This document shows positions 7,432-14,918 of a stretch of DNA of 64,000 nucleotides, in pieces. The notes under the pieces are model-generated. The model made no database searches. It had not been told where the DNA came from and worked only from the letters and a program-made list of their open reading frames with translations. Origin of the DNA: Lactobacillaceae bacterium L1_55_11 (GTDB taxonomy: Bacteria; Bacillota; Bacilli; Lactobacillales; Lactobacillaceae); the NCBI GenBank assembly GCA_029433155.1, contig JAQYTT010000002.1, positions 186,001 to 250,000 of the forward strand, written 5' to 3'. A program made the position numbers and the translations under genes. Numbering within the stretch: position 1 is the stretch's first letter; the number at the start of each line of letters is the position of its first letter.

Positions 7432-8307
7432 ATGGCTTGGAGAACAGTTTTAGTGAATTCACACGCTAAGATTAATTACTCAATGAATGATATTAATGTG
7501 CAAACTAGTGAGGGCTCTGAGAGAATTCCGGTGGATGACATCAGGGTTTTGATATTGGGAAATACGCGGACTGTAATCACCGCTTATGCACTGTATGAAC
7601 TTAATCGACGGCACGTCAAAATAGTTACGTGTGATCCACAGGGGATGCCTATTGGTGAGTTTGTTGGTTATCACGAAAACGTCCATCAAAATGATAAATT
7701 GAAAAAACAAATTAATTGGGGTGCGAGTCGGAAAGAGCAGCTTTGGCAAAGTATAGTTAGGGTTAAAATTTTAAATCAGCACATGGCACTACCAAAAGAC
7801 GTCACTAAAAACTATCAGAATTTGAAGAATTTGGCGGAACAGGTCGTGGCCGGGGATGCGGATAACCGTGAAGCCCAGGCAGCCAGATTATACTTTCCAA
7901 GAATGTTTGGTAAAGACTTTGTTCGTAGTGATGAATTAAATCCTATCAATGGGCATTTGAATTATGGCTATGCGATATTGTTGGGTGCAGTTAGTAGAGA
8001 GATTGTTTCGCTGGGGTACCTAACTCAACTTGGTGTCCATCATCAAAATTGGGAAAATTATCTAAATCTTGCTTCGGACTTAATGGAACCGTTTCGTCCT
8101 TTTGTTGACCGTATTGTTCGTCAACAGCAGTCAGAGGAACTAACCCTCGAAAACAAACTGAACTTGGTCGGTGTACTGAATGAGATGATTGTTTTTAATC
8201 ATCAAGAAATAGAATTGGCCCAAGCTGTTCAGAAACTGGTTAACCAATCTTTGCGGTTTTTGAGTGCAGAGGCGGAGGGACTTCCAGAAATGAGTTTTGT
8301 AAAATGA
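7432..8307 (+). CDS. cas1: CRISPR adaptation endonuclease Cas1
   Basis: Metal-dependent integrase that with Cas2 inserts new spacers at the leader end of the array. The protein has 291 residues, the usual type II length. Predicted catalytic residues are Glu147 (in REAQAARLYFPRMFG), His203 (in GVHHQNW) and Glu219 (in SDLMEPFRPFVD), matching the spacing of the S. pyogenes protein. GGGAG lies upstream of the ATG. The stop overlaps the cas2 start in ATGA, so cas1-cas2-csn2 form a coupled trio that is separated from cas9 by a terminator and the tracrRNA gene. Confidence 0.97.
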   Translation: MAWRTVLVNSHAKINYSMNDINVQTSEGSERIPVDDIRVLILGNTRTVITAYALYELNRRHVKIVTCDPQGMPIGEFVGYHENVHQNDKLKKQINWGASRKEQLWQSIVRVKILNQHMALPKDVTKNYQNLKNLAEQVVAGDADNREAQAARLYFPRMFGKDFVRSDELNPINGHLNYGYAILLGAVSREIVSLGYLTQLGVHHQNWENYLNLASDLMEPFRPFVDRIVRQQQSEELTLENKLNLVGVLNEMIVFNHQEIELAQAVQKLVNQSLRFLSAEAEGLPEMSFVK

Positions 8308-8624
8308 GGTATCGAGTGATGCGATTAATGGTGATGTTTGATTTGCCGGTGGAAACTGCTGAAGACCGGAAGGCGTACCGTCAATTTCGTAAAGCGCTAA
8401 TTCATGAGGGGTTTTTGATGATGCAAGAAAGCATTTATGTGCGGGTGACGACCAATCAAAAATCAGCGGATTTACTGGAATCTCGCATTAGAAAAGCGCT
8501 CCCCAGCGATGGGCTAGTTCAAACACTACGAGTGACCGAGAAACAATATACGAGCATGAAATTCTTGATTGGTGAGGCTAAAACGGATGTGAAAAATCGG
8601 GATGATAAGGTGATTGTATTATGA
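8304..8624 (+). CDS. cas2: CRISPR adaptation protein Cas2
   Basis: Structural dimer core of the Cas1-Cas2 integration complex. The 106 residues carry the ferredoxin-like N-terminal strand MRLMVMFDLPV with the conserved Asp13, then RKAYRQFRKALIHEGFLMMQESIYVRV, all typical of type II-A Cas2. The start overlaps the cas1 stop and its stop overlaps the csn2 start, each by four bases. Confidence 0.97.
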   Translation: MRYRVMRLMVMFDLPVETAEDRKAYRQFRKALIHEGFLMMQESIYVRVTTNQKSADLLESRIRKALPSDGLVQTLRVTEKQYTSMKFLIGEAKTDVKNRDDKVIVL

Positions 8625-9292
8625 AAATCGGAGACTTAAGCATTGAAGGTCTGGATAAAGTTCCGGTGTTTGAGGGATTAAACTTACTTAGCGTATCAAA
8701 TCCATCGCTGTACCAGCGGATGGTTGATTTTTCGAGAGGGATTTCTTTCCCTGAAATTGTGTACAGTGTTGATAATCAACCAAAATTATTCACCAAAGTT
8801 GGCCTTTTCGTGGGGGATCCAATTGGCGGTGTGGAAATAAGAAGTTATTACACTAGGCACATTGAAAATGTTTTGCAAGATTCACTAAGTGAGGAAGCAA
8901 CTGAACAGCTTTTTCAACTAAATAACCAGATTATGACTATTTTGGATGGCGCCATAATTGACAACAATTTACCGTTTAAAGTAGACGCGAATTGGCAGCT
9001 TGAAAAGCTGATTAAATCGCAGCACATTAGCATGGAAGAACCCATGTCTGGAACGATTTTTGGTAAAATAGTAGACATAGTACACGTCATGAGTTTGATG
9101 GGTGAGAGCAAAATCTTAGTCTTAAGTAACTTGTCGTTGTACTGTACATTGACAGAATTAGAAGAACTCCATAAATGCCTTTTAGCTGAAGGCATTAACT
9201 TATTAGCTATTGATTTTAACCAGGATGGAATTCCCACTGATACAGAGTTCAACAAAGTTTTTATTGATCCAGATTTCGAGATTTGGGATTAG
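8621..9292 (+). CDS. csn2: CRISPR adaptation protein Csn2
   Basis: Ring-forming, DNA-end-binding protein required for spacer acquisition in type II-A systems. At 223 residues it has the standard Csn2 length. The sequence is weakly conserved as usual, but its position directly after cas2 and before the array, plus features such as SKILVLSNLSLYCTLTELEELHKCLL in the C-terminal half, support it. Its stop codon lies only 29 bases before the first repeat, so any leader promoter or integration signal must overlap the end of this gene. Confidence 0.93.
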   Translation: MKIGDLSIEGLDKVPVFEGLNLLSVSNPSLYQRMVDFSRGISFPEIVYSVDNQPKLFTKVGLFVGDPIGGVEIRSYYTRHIENVLQDSLSEEATEQLFQLNNQIMTILDGAIIDNNLPFKVDANWQLEKLIKSQHISMEEPMSGTIFGKIVDIVHVMSLMGESKILVLSNLSLYCTLTELEELHKCLLAEGINLLAIDFNQDGIPTDTEFNKVFIDPDFEIWD

Positions 9293-9321
9293 TCTTTGCG
9301 GACGATGTTTTAAAGCTATCA

Positions 9322-10546
9322 GCTTTAGATGTATGTCAGATTAATGGGGTTTCTTCCATCAATCTCAAACGGATCCTGCTCATACTCGCTTTAGATGTAT
9401 GTCAGATTAATGGGGTTTCTTCCTACCGTTAACGCGCTTTGCTTCCTGAATGGGCTTTAGATGTATGTCAGATTAATGGGGTTTCTTCCAAAGAGAGGTG
9501 CTGAAGTGACCTTAAGCAAGCTTTAGATGTATGTCAGATTAATGGGGTTTCTTCCATATCAGTCATGGTTATCACCTAAATCACTGCTTTAGATGTATGT
9601 CAGATTAATGGGGTTTCTTCCCCAAAGGGTACCCGTGTTTACAACGGCGAAGCTTTAGATGTATGTCAGATTAATGGGGTTTCTTCCTTCCACCTGTAAA
9701 TGCTGCCATTAATGATAGCTTTAGATGTATGTCAGATTAATGGGGTTTCTTCCCTTTCAGTTTCAAAGTAGAGTTTACCATCATGCTTTAGATGTATGTC
9801 AGATTAATGGGGTTTCTTCCCCATTCGGAAAAAGTGCGGACCTTACAACAGCTTTAGATGTATGTCAGATTAATGGGGTTTCTTCCGAGGGTAGTATCGA
9901 CTGGGTCCATATACATGCTTTAGATGTATGTCAGATTAATGGGGTTTCTTCCTTCGCAGGCCAACCTAGATTATGCTTACTCGCTTTAGATGTATGTCAG
10001 ATTAATGGGGTTTCTTCCGAAAGATTAAGGGGTTAAAACATGAATACAGCTTTAGATGTATGTCAGATTAATGGGGTTTCTTCCGGATACCAGCGTAACA
10101 AGGTAATGTGGCGTGCTTTAGATGTATGTCAGATTAATGGGGTTTCTTCCCAAACATTTCAAGATTTAACCTGTGGTCGTGCTTTAGATGTATGTCAGAT
10201 TAATGGGGTTTCTTCCATTGAGGAATAAATATGCCAAACGAAGAGAGCTTTAGATGTATGTCAGATTAATGGGGTTTCTTCCGAATTAGAATATTTCATA
10301 TACGCAAAAAACGCTTTAGATGTATGTCAGATTAATGGGGTTTCTTCCGGTAGCTCGAATCGTCCACCATGAGGATACGCTTTAGATGTATGTCAGATTA
10401 ATGGGGTTTCTTCCTGGACAACAGTCAAAAGAAGCAAGAGGCTAGCTTTAGATGTATGTCAGATTAATGGGGTTTCTTCCATGTGGCCCCACGTAATATG
10501 CTGGGCATGGGCTTTAGATGTATGTCAGATTAATGGAGTCTTCGCT
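9322..10546 (+). CRISPR. Type II-A CRISPR array, 19 repeats and 18 spacers
   Basis: Repeats are 36 nt, beginning GCTTTAGATGTATG and ending GGGGTTTCTTCC, with starts at 9322, 9388, 9454, 9520, 9586, 9652, 9718, 9785, 9851, 9917, 9983, 10049, 10115, 10181, 10247, 10313, 10379, 10445 and 10511. The first 18 look identical; the last is degenerate at its 3' end, placing the leader on the csn2 side and transcription on the plus strand. Spacers are 30 nt, except spacer 7 (9754-9784), which is 31. No two spacers look alike. The near-perfect repeats, intact cas genes and matching tracrRNA suggest an active system. Confidence 0.99.
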
Positions 10547-10559
10547 TTGAGGAAGTAAT

Positions 10560-10733
10560 ATGTGGGATTTTTTTGTCACCTTTATACTGGTACCAGTCAC
10601 TATCGTCGGTTTCTTTTCAATCATGATTTGTGGACCGCTGATGGTTTCCTATGCGATTTTTTGGGTGCTGACCCTGCCATTCCGCATCTTTCTGCGGATC
10701 ATGCAAACCCTAACTGAAGGTCGGCGCCGTTAG
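10560..10733 (+). CDS. Small hydrophobic membrane protein (57 aa)
   Basis: A short open reading frame opening MWDFFVTFILVPVTIVG with one or two hydrophobic segments (residues about 4-45) and a basic end EGRRR. It has a good ribosome binding site, TGAGGAAG, that starts three bases after the terminal CRISPR repeat, and the ATG sits at the expected spacing. No family is recognised. Its position makes read-through transcription from the array likely. The reading frame is supported by the ribosome binding site and by the membrane-like composition with charged end, not by homology. Confidence 0.6.
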   Translation: MWDFFVTFILVPVTIVGFFSIMICGPLMVSYAIFWVLTLPFRIFLRIMQTLTEGRRR

Positions 10734-10817
10734 ACGTTAGTGTCATTCCGTTAACCAGTTATGCCAAAATCAGGGTCCAGCAATGGCGGTTAATTTAGAA
10801 TTCAGGTAGGATAATAG

Positions 10818-10831
10818 ACAACAAATGTTGT
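10818..10831. promoter_or_regulatory. Short palindrome after a GATAAT box
   Basis: ACAACA-AA-TGTTGT, a perfect 6-bp dyad directly downstream of GATAAT (10810-10815). It may be an operator for the small gene at 10875. Evidence is positional only. Confidence 0.3.
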
Positions 10832-10874
10832 GTTTTCCGAACCCGGACGTGGCCGACGTGCCCAGGAGATAGCG

Positions 10875-11042
10875 ATGCTGATAACTGGTGAGAAAGTTTT
10901 TCAGTGGGTAGTCATTGCGCTCCCAATCCTAATGACCTTGCTAGGCCTATTAATGCTGGTCGGTGTCATGGATGCGCCTGATATTTTTGTCATGCTCTAC
11001 CTGATTTCTTTCCTACCTCTGCTCTTAGTCAAAGAGCGCTAA
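10875..11042 (+). CDS. Small two-helix membrane protein (55 aa)
   Basis: Begins MLITGEKVFQWVVIALPILM and contains two hydrophobic segments (about 9-30 and 35-50), ending VKER. The ATG at 10875 is preceded by AGGAGA at a suitable distance. An upstream in-frame GTG at 10830 would add a Gly/Arg-rich stretch without a ribosome binding site and is rejected. No recognised family. It lies between another small membrane protein and a small charged helical protein. Confidence 0.6.
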   Translation: MLITGEKVFQWVVIALPILMTLLGLLMLVGVMDAPDIFVMLYLISFLPLLLVKER

Positions 11043-11050
11043 GGCGCCAC

Positions 11051-11079
11051 TTTACCTGGGGTTGGTATGGTTGTATAAT
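11051..11079 (+). promoter_or_regulatory. Promoter of the 49-aa helical protein
   Basis: TTTACC (11051-11056), 17-bp spacer, TATAAT (11074-11079), located 31 bases upstream of the start codon. Confidence 0.65.
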
Positions 11080-11110
11080 TAAGATAATAACTACTAAGGA
11101 GGACATGAGA

Positions 11111-11260
11111 ATGTCACTAGAAGATAAGTTCAAGGAATTTGGCGACAAAGCCAAGGATGCTGCTGAGAAGGCTAAGGACGAAGCTGAAAAGGCCGGTTCT
11201 GACGCAAAGAAGGCTTCAGAAGATTTGGCTGACAAGGCTAAGGATAAGTTTTCAAAGTAA
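11111..11260 (+). CDS. Small Lys/Ala/Glu-rich helical protein (49 aa, LEA/CsbD-like)
   Basis: A soluble, highly charged amphipathic helix built from repeats of the form KAKDxAExA (MSLEDKFKEFGDKAKDAAEK at the start). Such proteins resemble small stress-induced CsbD/LEA-like proteins, though the family cannot be fixed. The gene has a strong setting: -35 TTTACC, 17 bp, -10 TATAAT (11074-11079), AAGGAGG ribosome binding site and its own terminator at 11271. It is therefore likely to be abundant, perhaps under stress. It is below the size most automatic callers report with confidence. Confidence 0.75.
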   Translation: MSLEDKFKEFGDKAKDAAEKAKDEAEKAGSDAKKASEDLADKAKDKFSK

Positions 11261-11270
11261 ACTAGAATGT

Positions 11271-11296
11271 CCACGCATTTGCGTGGGCTTTTTTCT
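11271..11296 (+). terminator. Terminator after the 49-aa protein gene
   Basis: CCACGC-ATTT-GCGTGG stem followed by GCTTTTTT. Confidence 0.88.
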
Positions 11297-11426
11297 TACA
11301 AATTTTGGCCCAGAACGCTGCCATGTAACGGTTGGTCTACCCGGGCTGTCCTTGAAAAAGACGCCTCCCCTTGATAGAATAGTTATCAACAAATTTATCA
11401 GAATTTAGCAGAAAGTAGGTTATTTC

Positions 11427-12053
11427 TTGAAATTACAGCTCGCAATTGACTTAGTTGACGTAGACGGTGCCATTGATCTGATTGAACAGACCAAGGACAG
11501 CGTGGATATCTTTGAATACGGCACGCCCTTGGTGATTAACTTTGGCCTGGAAGGGCTGCAAAAGATCCGCGATAAGTTCCCAGATATCACCTTACTCGCC
11601 GACCTGAAAATTATGGATGTGGCCAGCTACGAGGTTGACCAGGCCTTTAAGTACGGCGCTGACATCACCACTATCTTAGGGGTGGCGGAAGACCAGTCGA
11701 TTAAGGACGCTGTGGCCGCAGCCCACAAGGCCGGCAAGGAAATCCTGGTGGACATGATTGCCGTCCATGACGTGGCTAAGCGGGCCCGCGAAATCGACGC
11801 CATGGGGGCCGACTATATTGGTACCCACACCGGTTACGATTTGCAGGCAAAGGGGGAACAACCCTTTGAGACCTTCAACACCATTAAGGAAAACGTAACC
11901 AAGACTAAGACGGCGATTGCCGGTGGCATCAAGCTATCAGCCATGGATGAAATTAAGGCCGCTAGCCCGGATCTTCTGATTGTCGGTGGCGGCATCGCCA
12001 CCACTGATAATCCTGGTCAAGCTGCCCAGGAATTTAAGGAAGAGTTAGCTTAA
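11427..12053 (+). CDS. hxlA: 3-hexulose-6-phosphate synthase
   Basis: Cytosolic aldolase joining formaldehyde and ribulose-5-phosphate to hexulose-6-phosphate; run backwards it can supply pentose phosphate. At 208 residues it is a complete orotidine-decarboxylase-fold protein: LAIDLVD near the start, ADLKIMD (metal and substrate site, residues about 59-65), VDMIAVHD, and the phosphate-binding AGGIK and VGGGI loops near the end. Translation appears to start at TTG (11427), since the next residues match the family start KLQLAID; the ribosome binding site (GAAAGTAGG) is only fair. hxlB follows 24 bases later, giving the standard two-gene unit. Confidence 0.93.
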   Translation: MKLQLAIDLVDVDGAIDLIEQTKDSVDIFEYGTPLVINFGLEGLQKIRDKFPDITLLADLKIMDVASYEVDQAFKYGADITTILGVAEDQSIKDAVAAAHKAGKEILVDMIAVHDVAKRAREIDAMGADYIGTHTGYDLQAKGEQPFETFNTIKENVTKTKTAIAGGIKLSAMDEIKAASPDLLIVGGGIATTDNPGQAAQEFKEELA

Positions 12054-12077
12054 TTTCACAAACACAAGGGAGGCCTC

Positions 12078-12611
12078 ATGACCTGGCAGGACATTTTAAA
12101 AGAACTGGGTGAGAACTCAGATCAGGTGGTCACTGCAGCTGATCTGGAGCGGATTAAGGCCGCGCCGCGGATTTTTGTGGCCGGTGCCGGCCGTTCTGGC
12201 CTGGCGGCCAAGGCCTTTGCCATGCGGTTGATGCAACTCGGTAAGACTGCCTTCGTGGCTGGCGAAACCACCACGCCAGCCCTGGCAGACGGTGACCTCC
12301 TTATCCTGGTTTCCTCATCCGGCGAAACCAGCAGCCTGGTTAGGATGGCTGAAACTGCCAGTCAGGTGGGCGCTTCGGTCTGGCTCTGGTCAACCAGTAA
12401 GGACAGCACCTTGGCTGGGTCAGCAGCGCAGGTCACCCTTTTGGCTGGTAAGGGCAAGTTTGCCGGTCAAACGACTGGCACTAGGCAGCCCCTGGGCACC
12501 TTGTTTGAACAGTCCGCCTGGCTGTTCGGGGATTTGCTAACTGTTGCTTACATGCAACGTTACCAGATTGATGAAGCGGAACTAAAAGCCCGCCACGCTA
12601 ACTTAGAATAA
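12078..12611 (+). CDS. hxlB: 6-phospho-3-hexuloisomerase
   Basis: SIS-domain isomerase converting hexulose-6-phosphate to fructose-6-phosphate, the partner reaction to HxlA. The 177 residues are full length: FVAGAGRSGLAAKAFAMRL (residues about 33-51) and VSSSGETSSLV (about 78-88) are the two SIS phosphosugar loops, and the C-terminal HANLE tail carries the family glutamate. The ribosome binding site AAGGGAGG is strong. Together with hxlA it links the pentose phosphate and hexose phosphate pools, or detoxifies formaldehyde. The terminator at 12616 closes the operon. Confidence 0.93.
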   Translation: MTWQDILKELGENSDQVVTAADLERIKAAPRIFVAGAGRSGLAAKAFAMRLMQLGKTAFVAGETTTPALADGDLLILVSSSGETSSLVRMAETASQVGASVWLWSTSKDSTLAGSAAQVTLLAGKGKFAGQTTGTRQPLGTLFEQSAWLFGDLLTVAYMQRYQIDEAELKARHANLE

Positions 12612-12615
12612 AAAA

Positions 12616-12647
12616 CGAGCAGGCCGAGGATTCGACCTGCTTTTTGT
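12616..12647 (+). terminator. Terminator after hxlAB
   Basis: GAGCAGG and CCTGCT arms followed by TTTTTG. Confidence 0.75.
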
Positions 12648-12722
12648 TTGACGTCTGGTCGGGTGATGCGCTAGAATATAGTTGTATTTAATAAAAGAAC
12701 AAGTTAAGAAGAAGGAGCAAGA

Positions 12723-13583
12723 ATGAAGATTTTAGTTACTGGTGCAACTGGCCACTTGGGCCACACTGCCTTAGAAACTTTGCGTGACTTGGTACCTCAG
12801 GAAGATTTGTTTGCCCTGGTACGGACGGCTGAAAAGGGTAGCCGTTTGGAAGAAGAAGGCTACCAGATTCGGGTGAGTGATTACGATGATGAGCAAACCT
12901 TGGCCGCTGCCTTTGACGGTATTGACCGCCTGCTCTTTGTGTCAGGTTCAGATGTTAACCACCGCCGGGCCCAGCACGAAAACATTGTGACTGCTGCCAA
13001 AGAAGCCGGGGTTAGCTACATTGCATACACCAGCTTTGCTAACGCCCAGCAGGCTGACTCACCCCTGGCGGATGACCACAAGTACACCGAAAAGCTGATT
13101 GAGGATGCGGATATTGACCACACCTTCCTACGCAATAACTGGTACCTGGACAATGAGATGCCGGTGTTGCAGGCGGCCTTGAAGACCGGTGACTTTGTTC
13201 ACGCTGGCGGTAGTGGACAGGCTGGTTGGATGCTGCGGTCCGAATATGCAGAAATTGCTGGCCGGGCGGTTTCTGGTCGCTTTGACTTCCCAGCCGTTGT
13301 GGAATTGGGTGGTCCGCTGCAGAACTACCAGCAACTAGCTCAAGCCTTGCAAGAGGCCTCTGGTGAAGACTTAGAGGTCAAGGCCGTTGATCAGGCCGAA
13401 TCCGCGGCTTTCTTGGAAAAGAACCTCGGTCTGCCTGCTGAAGTGGCTGGCTTCATTGCCGCTTCACAGGGCATTGTGGCTTCCGGTGATTTGGCGGTGC
13501 CGGCCGATGATATGGAAAAGTATCTGGGCCGCCCACTCTTATCCACAGTCGCTTCTCTGAAGGCGCTCTTGGATTTGAAGTAA
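12723..13583 (+). CDS. NmrA-like NAD(P)H:quinone oxidoreductase (QOR2/YtfG type)
   Basis: Atypical short-chain dehydrogenase of the NmrA family, 286 residues. The N-terminal Rossmann motif is VTGATGHLG (residues 5-13), followed by the ALVR dinucleotide-selectivity segment, then LLFVSGSD and YTSF. The HTFLRNNWYLDN motif (about residues 138-149) is characteristic of QOR2-like enzymes that reduce quinones with NAD(P)H. It acts in the cytosol. AGGAG precedes the ATG by a few bases and a terminator follows. The exact substrate is not deducible. Confidence 0.85.
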   Translation: MKILVTGATGHLGHTALETLRDLVPQEDLFALVRTAEKGSRLEEEGYQIRVSDYDDEQTLAAAFDGIDRLLFVSGSDVNHRRAQHENIVTAAKEAGVSYIAYTSFANAQQADSPLADDHKYTEKLIEDADIDHTFLRNNWYLDNEMPVLQAALKTGDFVHAGGSGQAGWMLRSEYAEIAGRAVSGRFDFPAVVELGGPLQNYQQLAQALQEASGEDLEVKAVDQAESAAFLEKNLGLPAEVAGFIAASQGIVASGDLAVPADDMEKYLGRPLLSTVASLKALLDLK

Positions 13584-13610
13584 GTAGTTAACTTAAAATA
13601 AACATGATTT

Positions 13611-13647
13611 AAGCAGCTAGGATTAAACGTCCCGGCTGCTTTTTTAT
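13611..13647 (+). terminator. Terminator after NmrA-like gene
   Basis: AGCAGC and GCTGCT arms with inner GGA/TCC pairing, followed by TTTTTTA. Confidence 0.82.
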
Positions 13648-13722
13648 TACTTTGTCGTCATTTTGTTAGAATTTTGCCATCTTTTTCTGTTATCCTAAAA
13701 ACACAGGAGAGGGGGCGCCGTT

Positions 13723-14025
13723 ATGGATACGAAGATTGCCATTTTTATCGCACTGTACGTAGTCGTGGTTTCGGTCACTTCCCGTCGTTGGTATCACCGC
13801 CTACCGGTGATAAAGGTCTTCCGGGTTTACCGTGGACCGATTACGGTTTTGGTGACGGCGGCCATGCTAACCTGGCTACTGGTTCAGCCTGGTGCCGGCA
13901 CAGCCGGTGGCGCACCCCTCATTTTCATTTTGGCCTTACTGGCCATCGGTGTTTATCACACTTTCCGGGACTGGTCCCGGGTTAAAAACTTACAATTTGC
14001 CCTGAATCATAACGATTCCAAGTAA
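13723..14025 (+). CDS. Small membrane protein (100 aa)
   Basis: Three hydrophobic stretches (residues about 4-20, 38-58 and 64-78) separated by basic loops, ending in a polar tail. Residues 21-37 (RRWYHRLPVIKVFRVYRGP) form a basic cytosolic loop. No family is recognised. AGGAGAGGGG lies upstream of the ATG at 13723 and a strong terminator follows, so it is a monocistronic gene. A shadow frame starting at 13674 was rejected because it lacks a ribosome binding site and membrane logic. Confidence 0.7.
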   Translation: MDTKIAIFIALYVVVVSVTSRRWYHRLPVIKVFRVYRGPITVLVTAAMLTWLLVQPGAGTAGGAPLIFILALLAIGVYHTFRDWSRVKNLQFALNHNDSK

Positions 14026-14030
14026 AAATA

Positions 14031-14061
14031 AAGGGCCGGCTGAATAATCAGCCGGCCTTTT
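14031..14061 (+). terminator. Terminator after the 100-aa membrane protein gene
   Basis: GGCCGGCTGA and TCAGCCGGCC arms with flanking AAA and TTTTA. Confidence 0.92.
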
Positions 14062-14067
14062 ACTATA

Positions 14068-14102
14068 CAAAAAAACCGGCTAGCTGGGCTAACCGGTCTT
14101 TG
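14068..14102 (-). terminator. Terminator of the Mn-catalase gene
   Basis: Read on the minus strand, GACCGGTTAGC and GCTAGCCGGTT arms end in a run of T (AAAAAAA on the plus strand at its left edge). Confidence 0.88.
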
Positions 14103-14120
14103 TTTGGCTAATATTAAGTT

Positions 14121-14918
14121 TTAGCCCTGGTTGTTCTTCAGACGAGGGTCACCTGGCTTAACGTCAGGGATACCACCCATAGCTTCAGGGTGCTCTTCAT
14201 AAGTGAACTTCTGGCCATCCTTGGCAGTCTGACCTTCAAAGGCCTTTGAACCTTCACCATCAGAGAAGCTCATCAGCACGTGGGTGAATTCCTTGTGCTC
14301 GATGTCGCCCATGTCACCAGGGACAATCAGGCCGTACTTCTCTTCCAGTTCTTCCTGGGCCTTCATGAACTGCAGCTGGTGCTGAGTTTCACGGGCCAAG
14401 AGGAACTTAAGCATGTCGCGCACGCCTTCATCTTCAGTCATGTAGTAGAGACGGGAAACTTGCAGGCGGGCTTCGGATTCACGGACCACGTTAAAGCGCA
14501 TGTCCGCAACTAAGTTACCACTTGAAGTTACGTAACCGGCGTTCCAAGCGGCTCCGTTAGGGTTGTTCAAGCTGGCGTTCAAACCGTGAACGAGGGAATG
14601 CTCAGGGTCCATGCCGGCCATGATGCGCTCCTTTTCAGGATCCTTTTGGTCGTCACCAGCGAAGGGTGCGTCTTCCAACAGGTAGCCAATCATGGTTGAA
14701 ATCATTTCCACGTGGCCAATCTCTTCGGTCCCGGTATCCAAGAGGAGGTCCTTGTACTTAGGGTCACCGGTTGATGACCAACCCTGTGACAGGTATGACA
14801 TCATGCCAGTCGTTTCACCCCACTGACCGCCCAAGGCTTCTTGGAAGCGGCGGGCCATCAAAGGATCGGGACGATCCGGCTTAGCATTGAACTGTAGCTT
14901 GCGTGTGTGTGTAAACAT
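14121..14918 (-). CDS. Manganese catalase
   Basis: Non-heme dimanganese catalase (2 H2O2 to 2 H2O + O2), 265 residues, essentially the length of the L. plantarum enzyme. Metal ligands can be placed at Glu35 (GGQWGETTG), Glu66 and His69 (TGTEEIGHVEM), with the remaining Glu and His in the VVRESEARLQ and ARETQHQLQF segments, at the same positions as the characterised enzyme. The protein has no signal peptide, so it acts in the cytosol and depends on imported Mn, consistent with mntH in this window. AAAGAGG precedes the ATG. A 24-bp palindrome lies about 220 bp upstream. Confidence 0.96.
   Translation of the reverse strand: MFTHTRKLQFNAKPDRPDPLMARRFQEALGGQWGETTGMMSYLSQGWSSTGDPKYKDLLLDTGTEEIGHVEMISTMIGYLLEDAPFAGDDQKDPEKERIMAGMDPEHSLVHGLNASLNNPNGAAWNAGYVTSSGNLVADMRFNVVRESEARLQVSRLYYMTEDEGVRDMLKFLLARETQHQLQFMKAQEELEEKYGLIVPGDMGDIEHKEFTHVLMSFSDGEGSKAFEGQTAKDGQKFTYEEHPEAMGGIPDVKPGDPRLKNNQG

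Noticed and set aside
9725-10228. Two open frames through the CRISPR array encoding a repeated ALDVCQINGVSS peptide
   Set aside because: The 66-nt repeat-spacer period is a multiple of three, so the frame stays open by arithmetic; the repeats and spacers are a clear CRISPR array.
11029-11274. 81-residue antisense frame opposite the 49-residue helical protein
   Set aside because: The plus-strand gene has promoter, AAGGAGG and terminator; the antisense frame has none and crosses that terminator.
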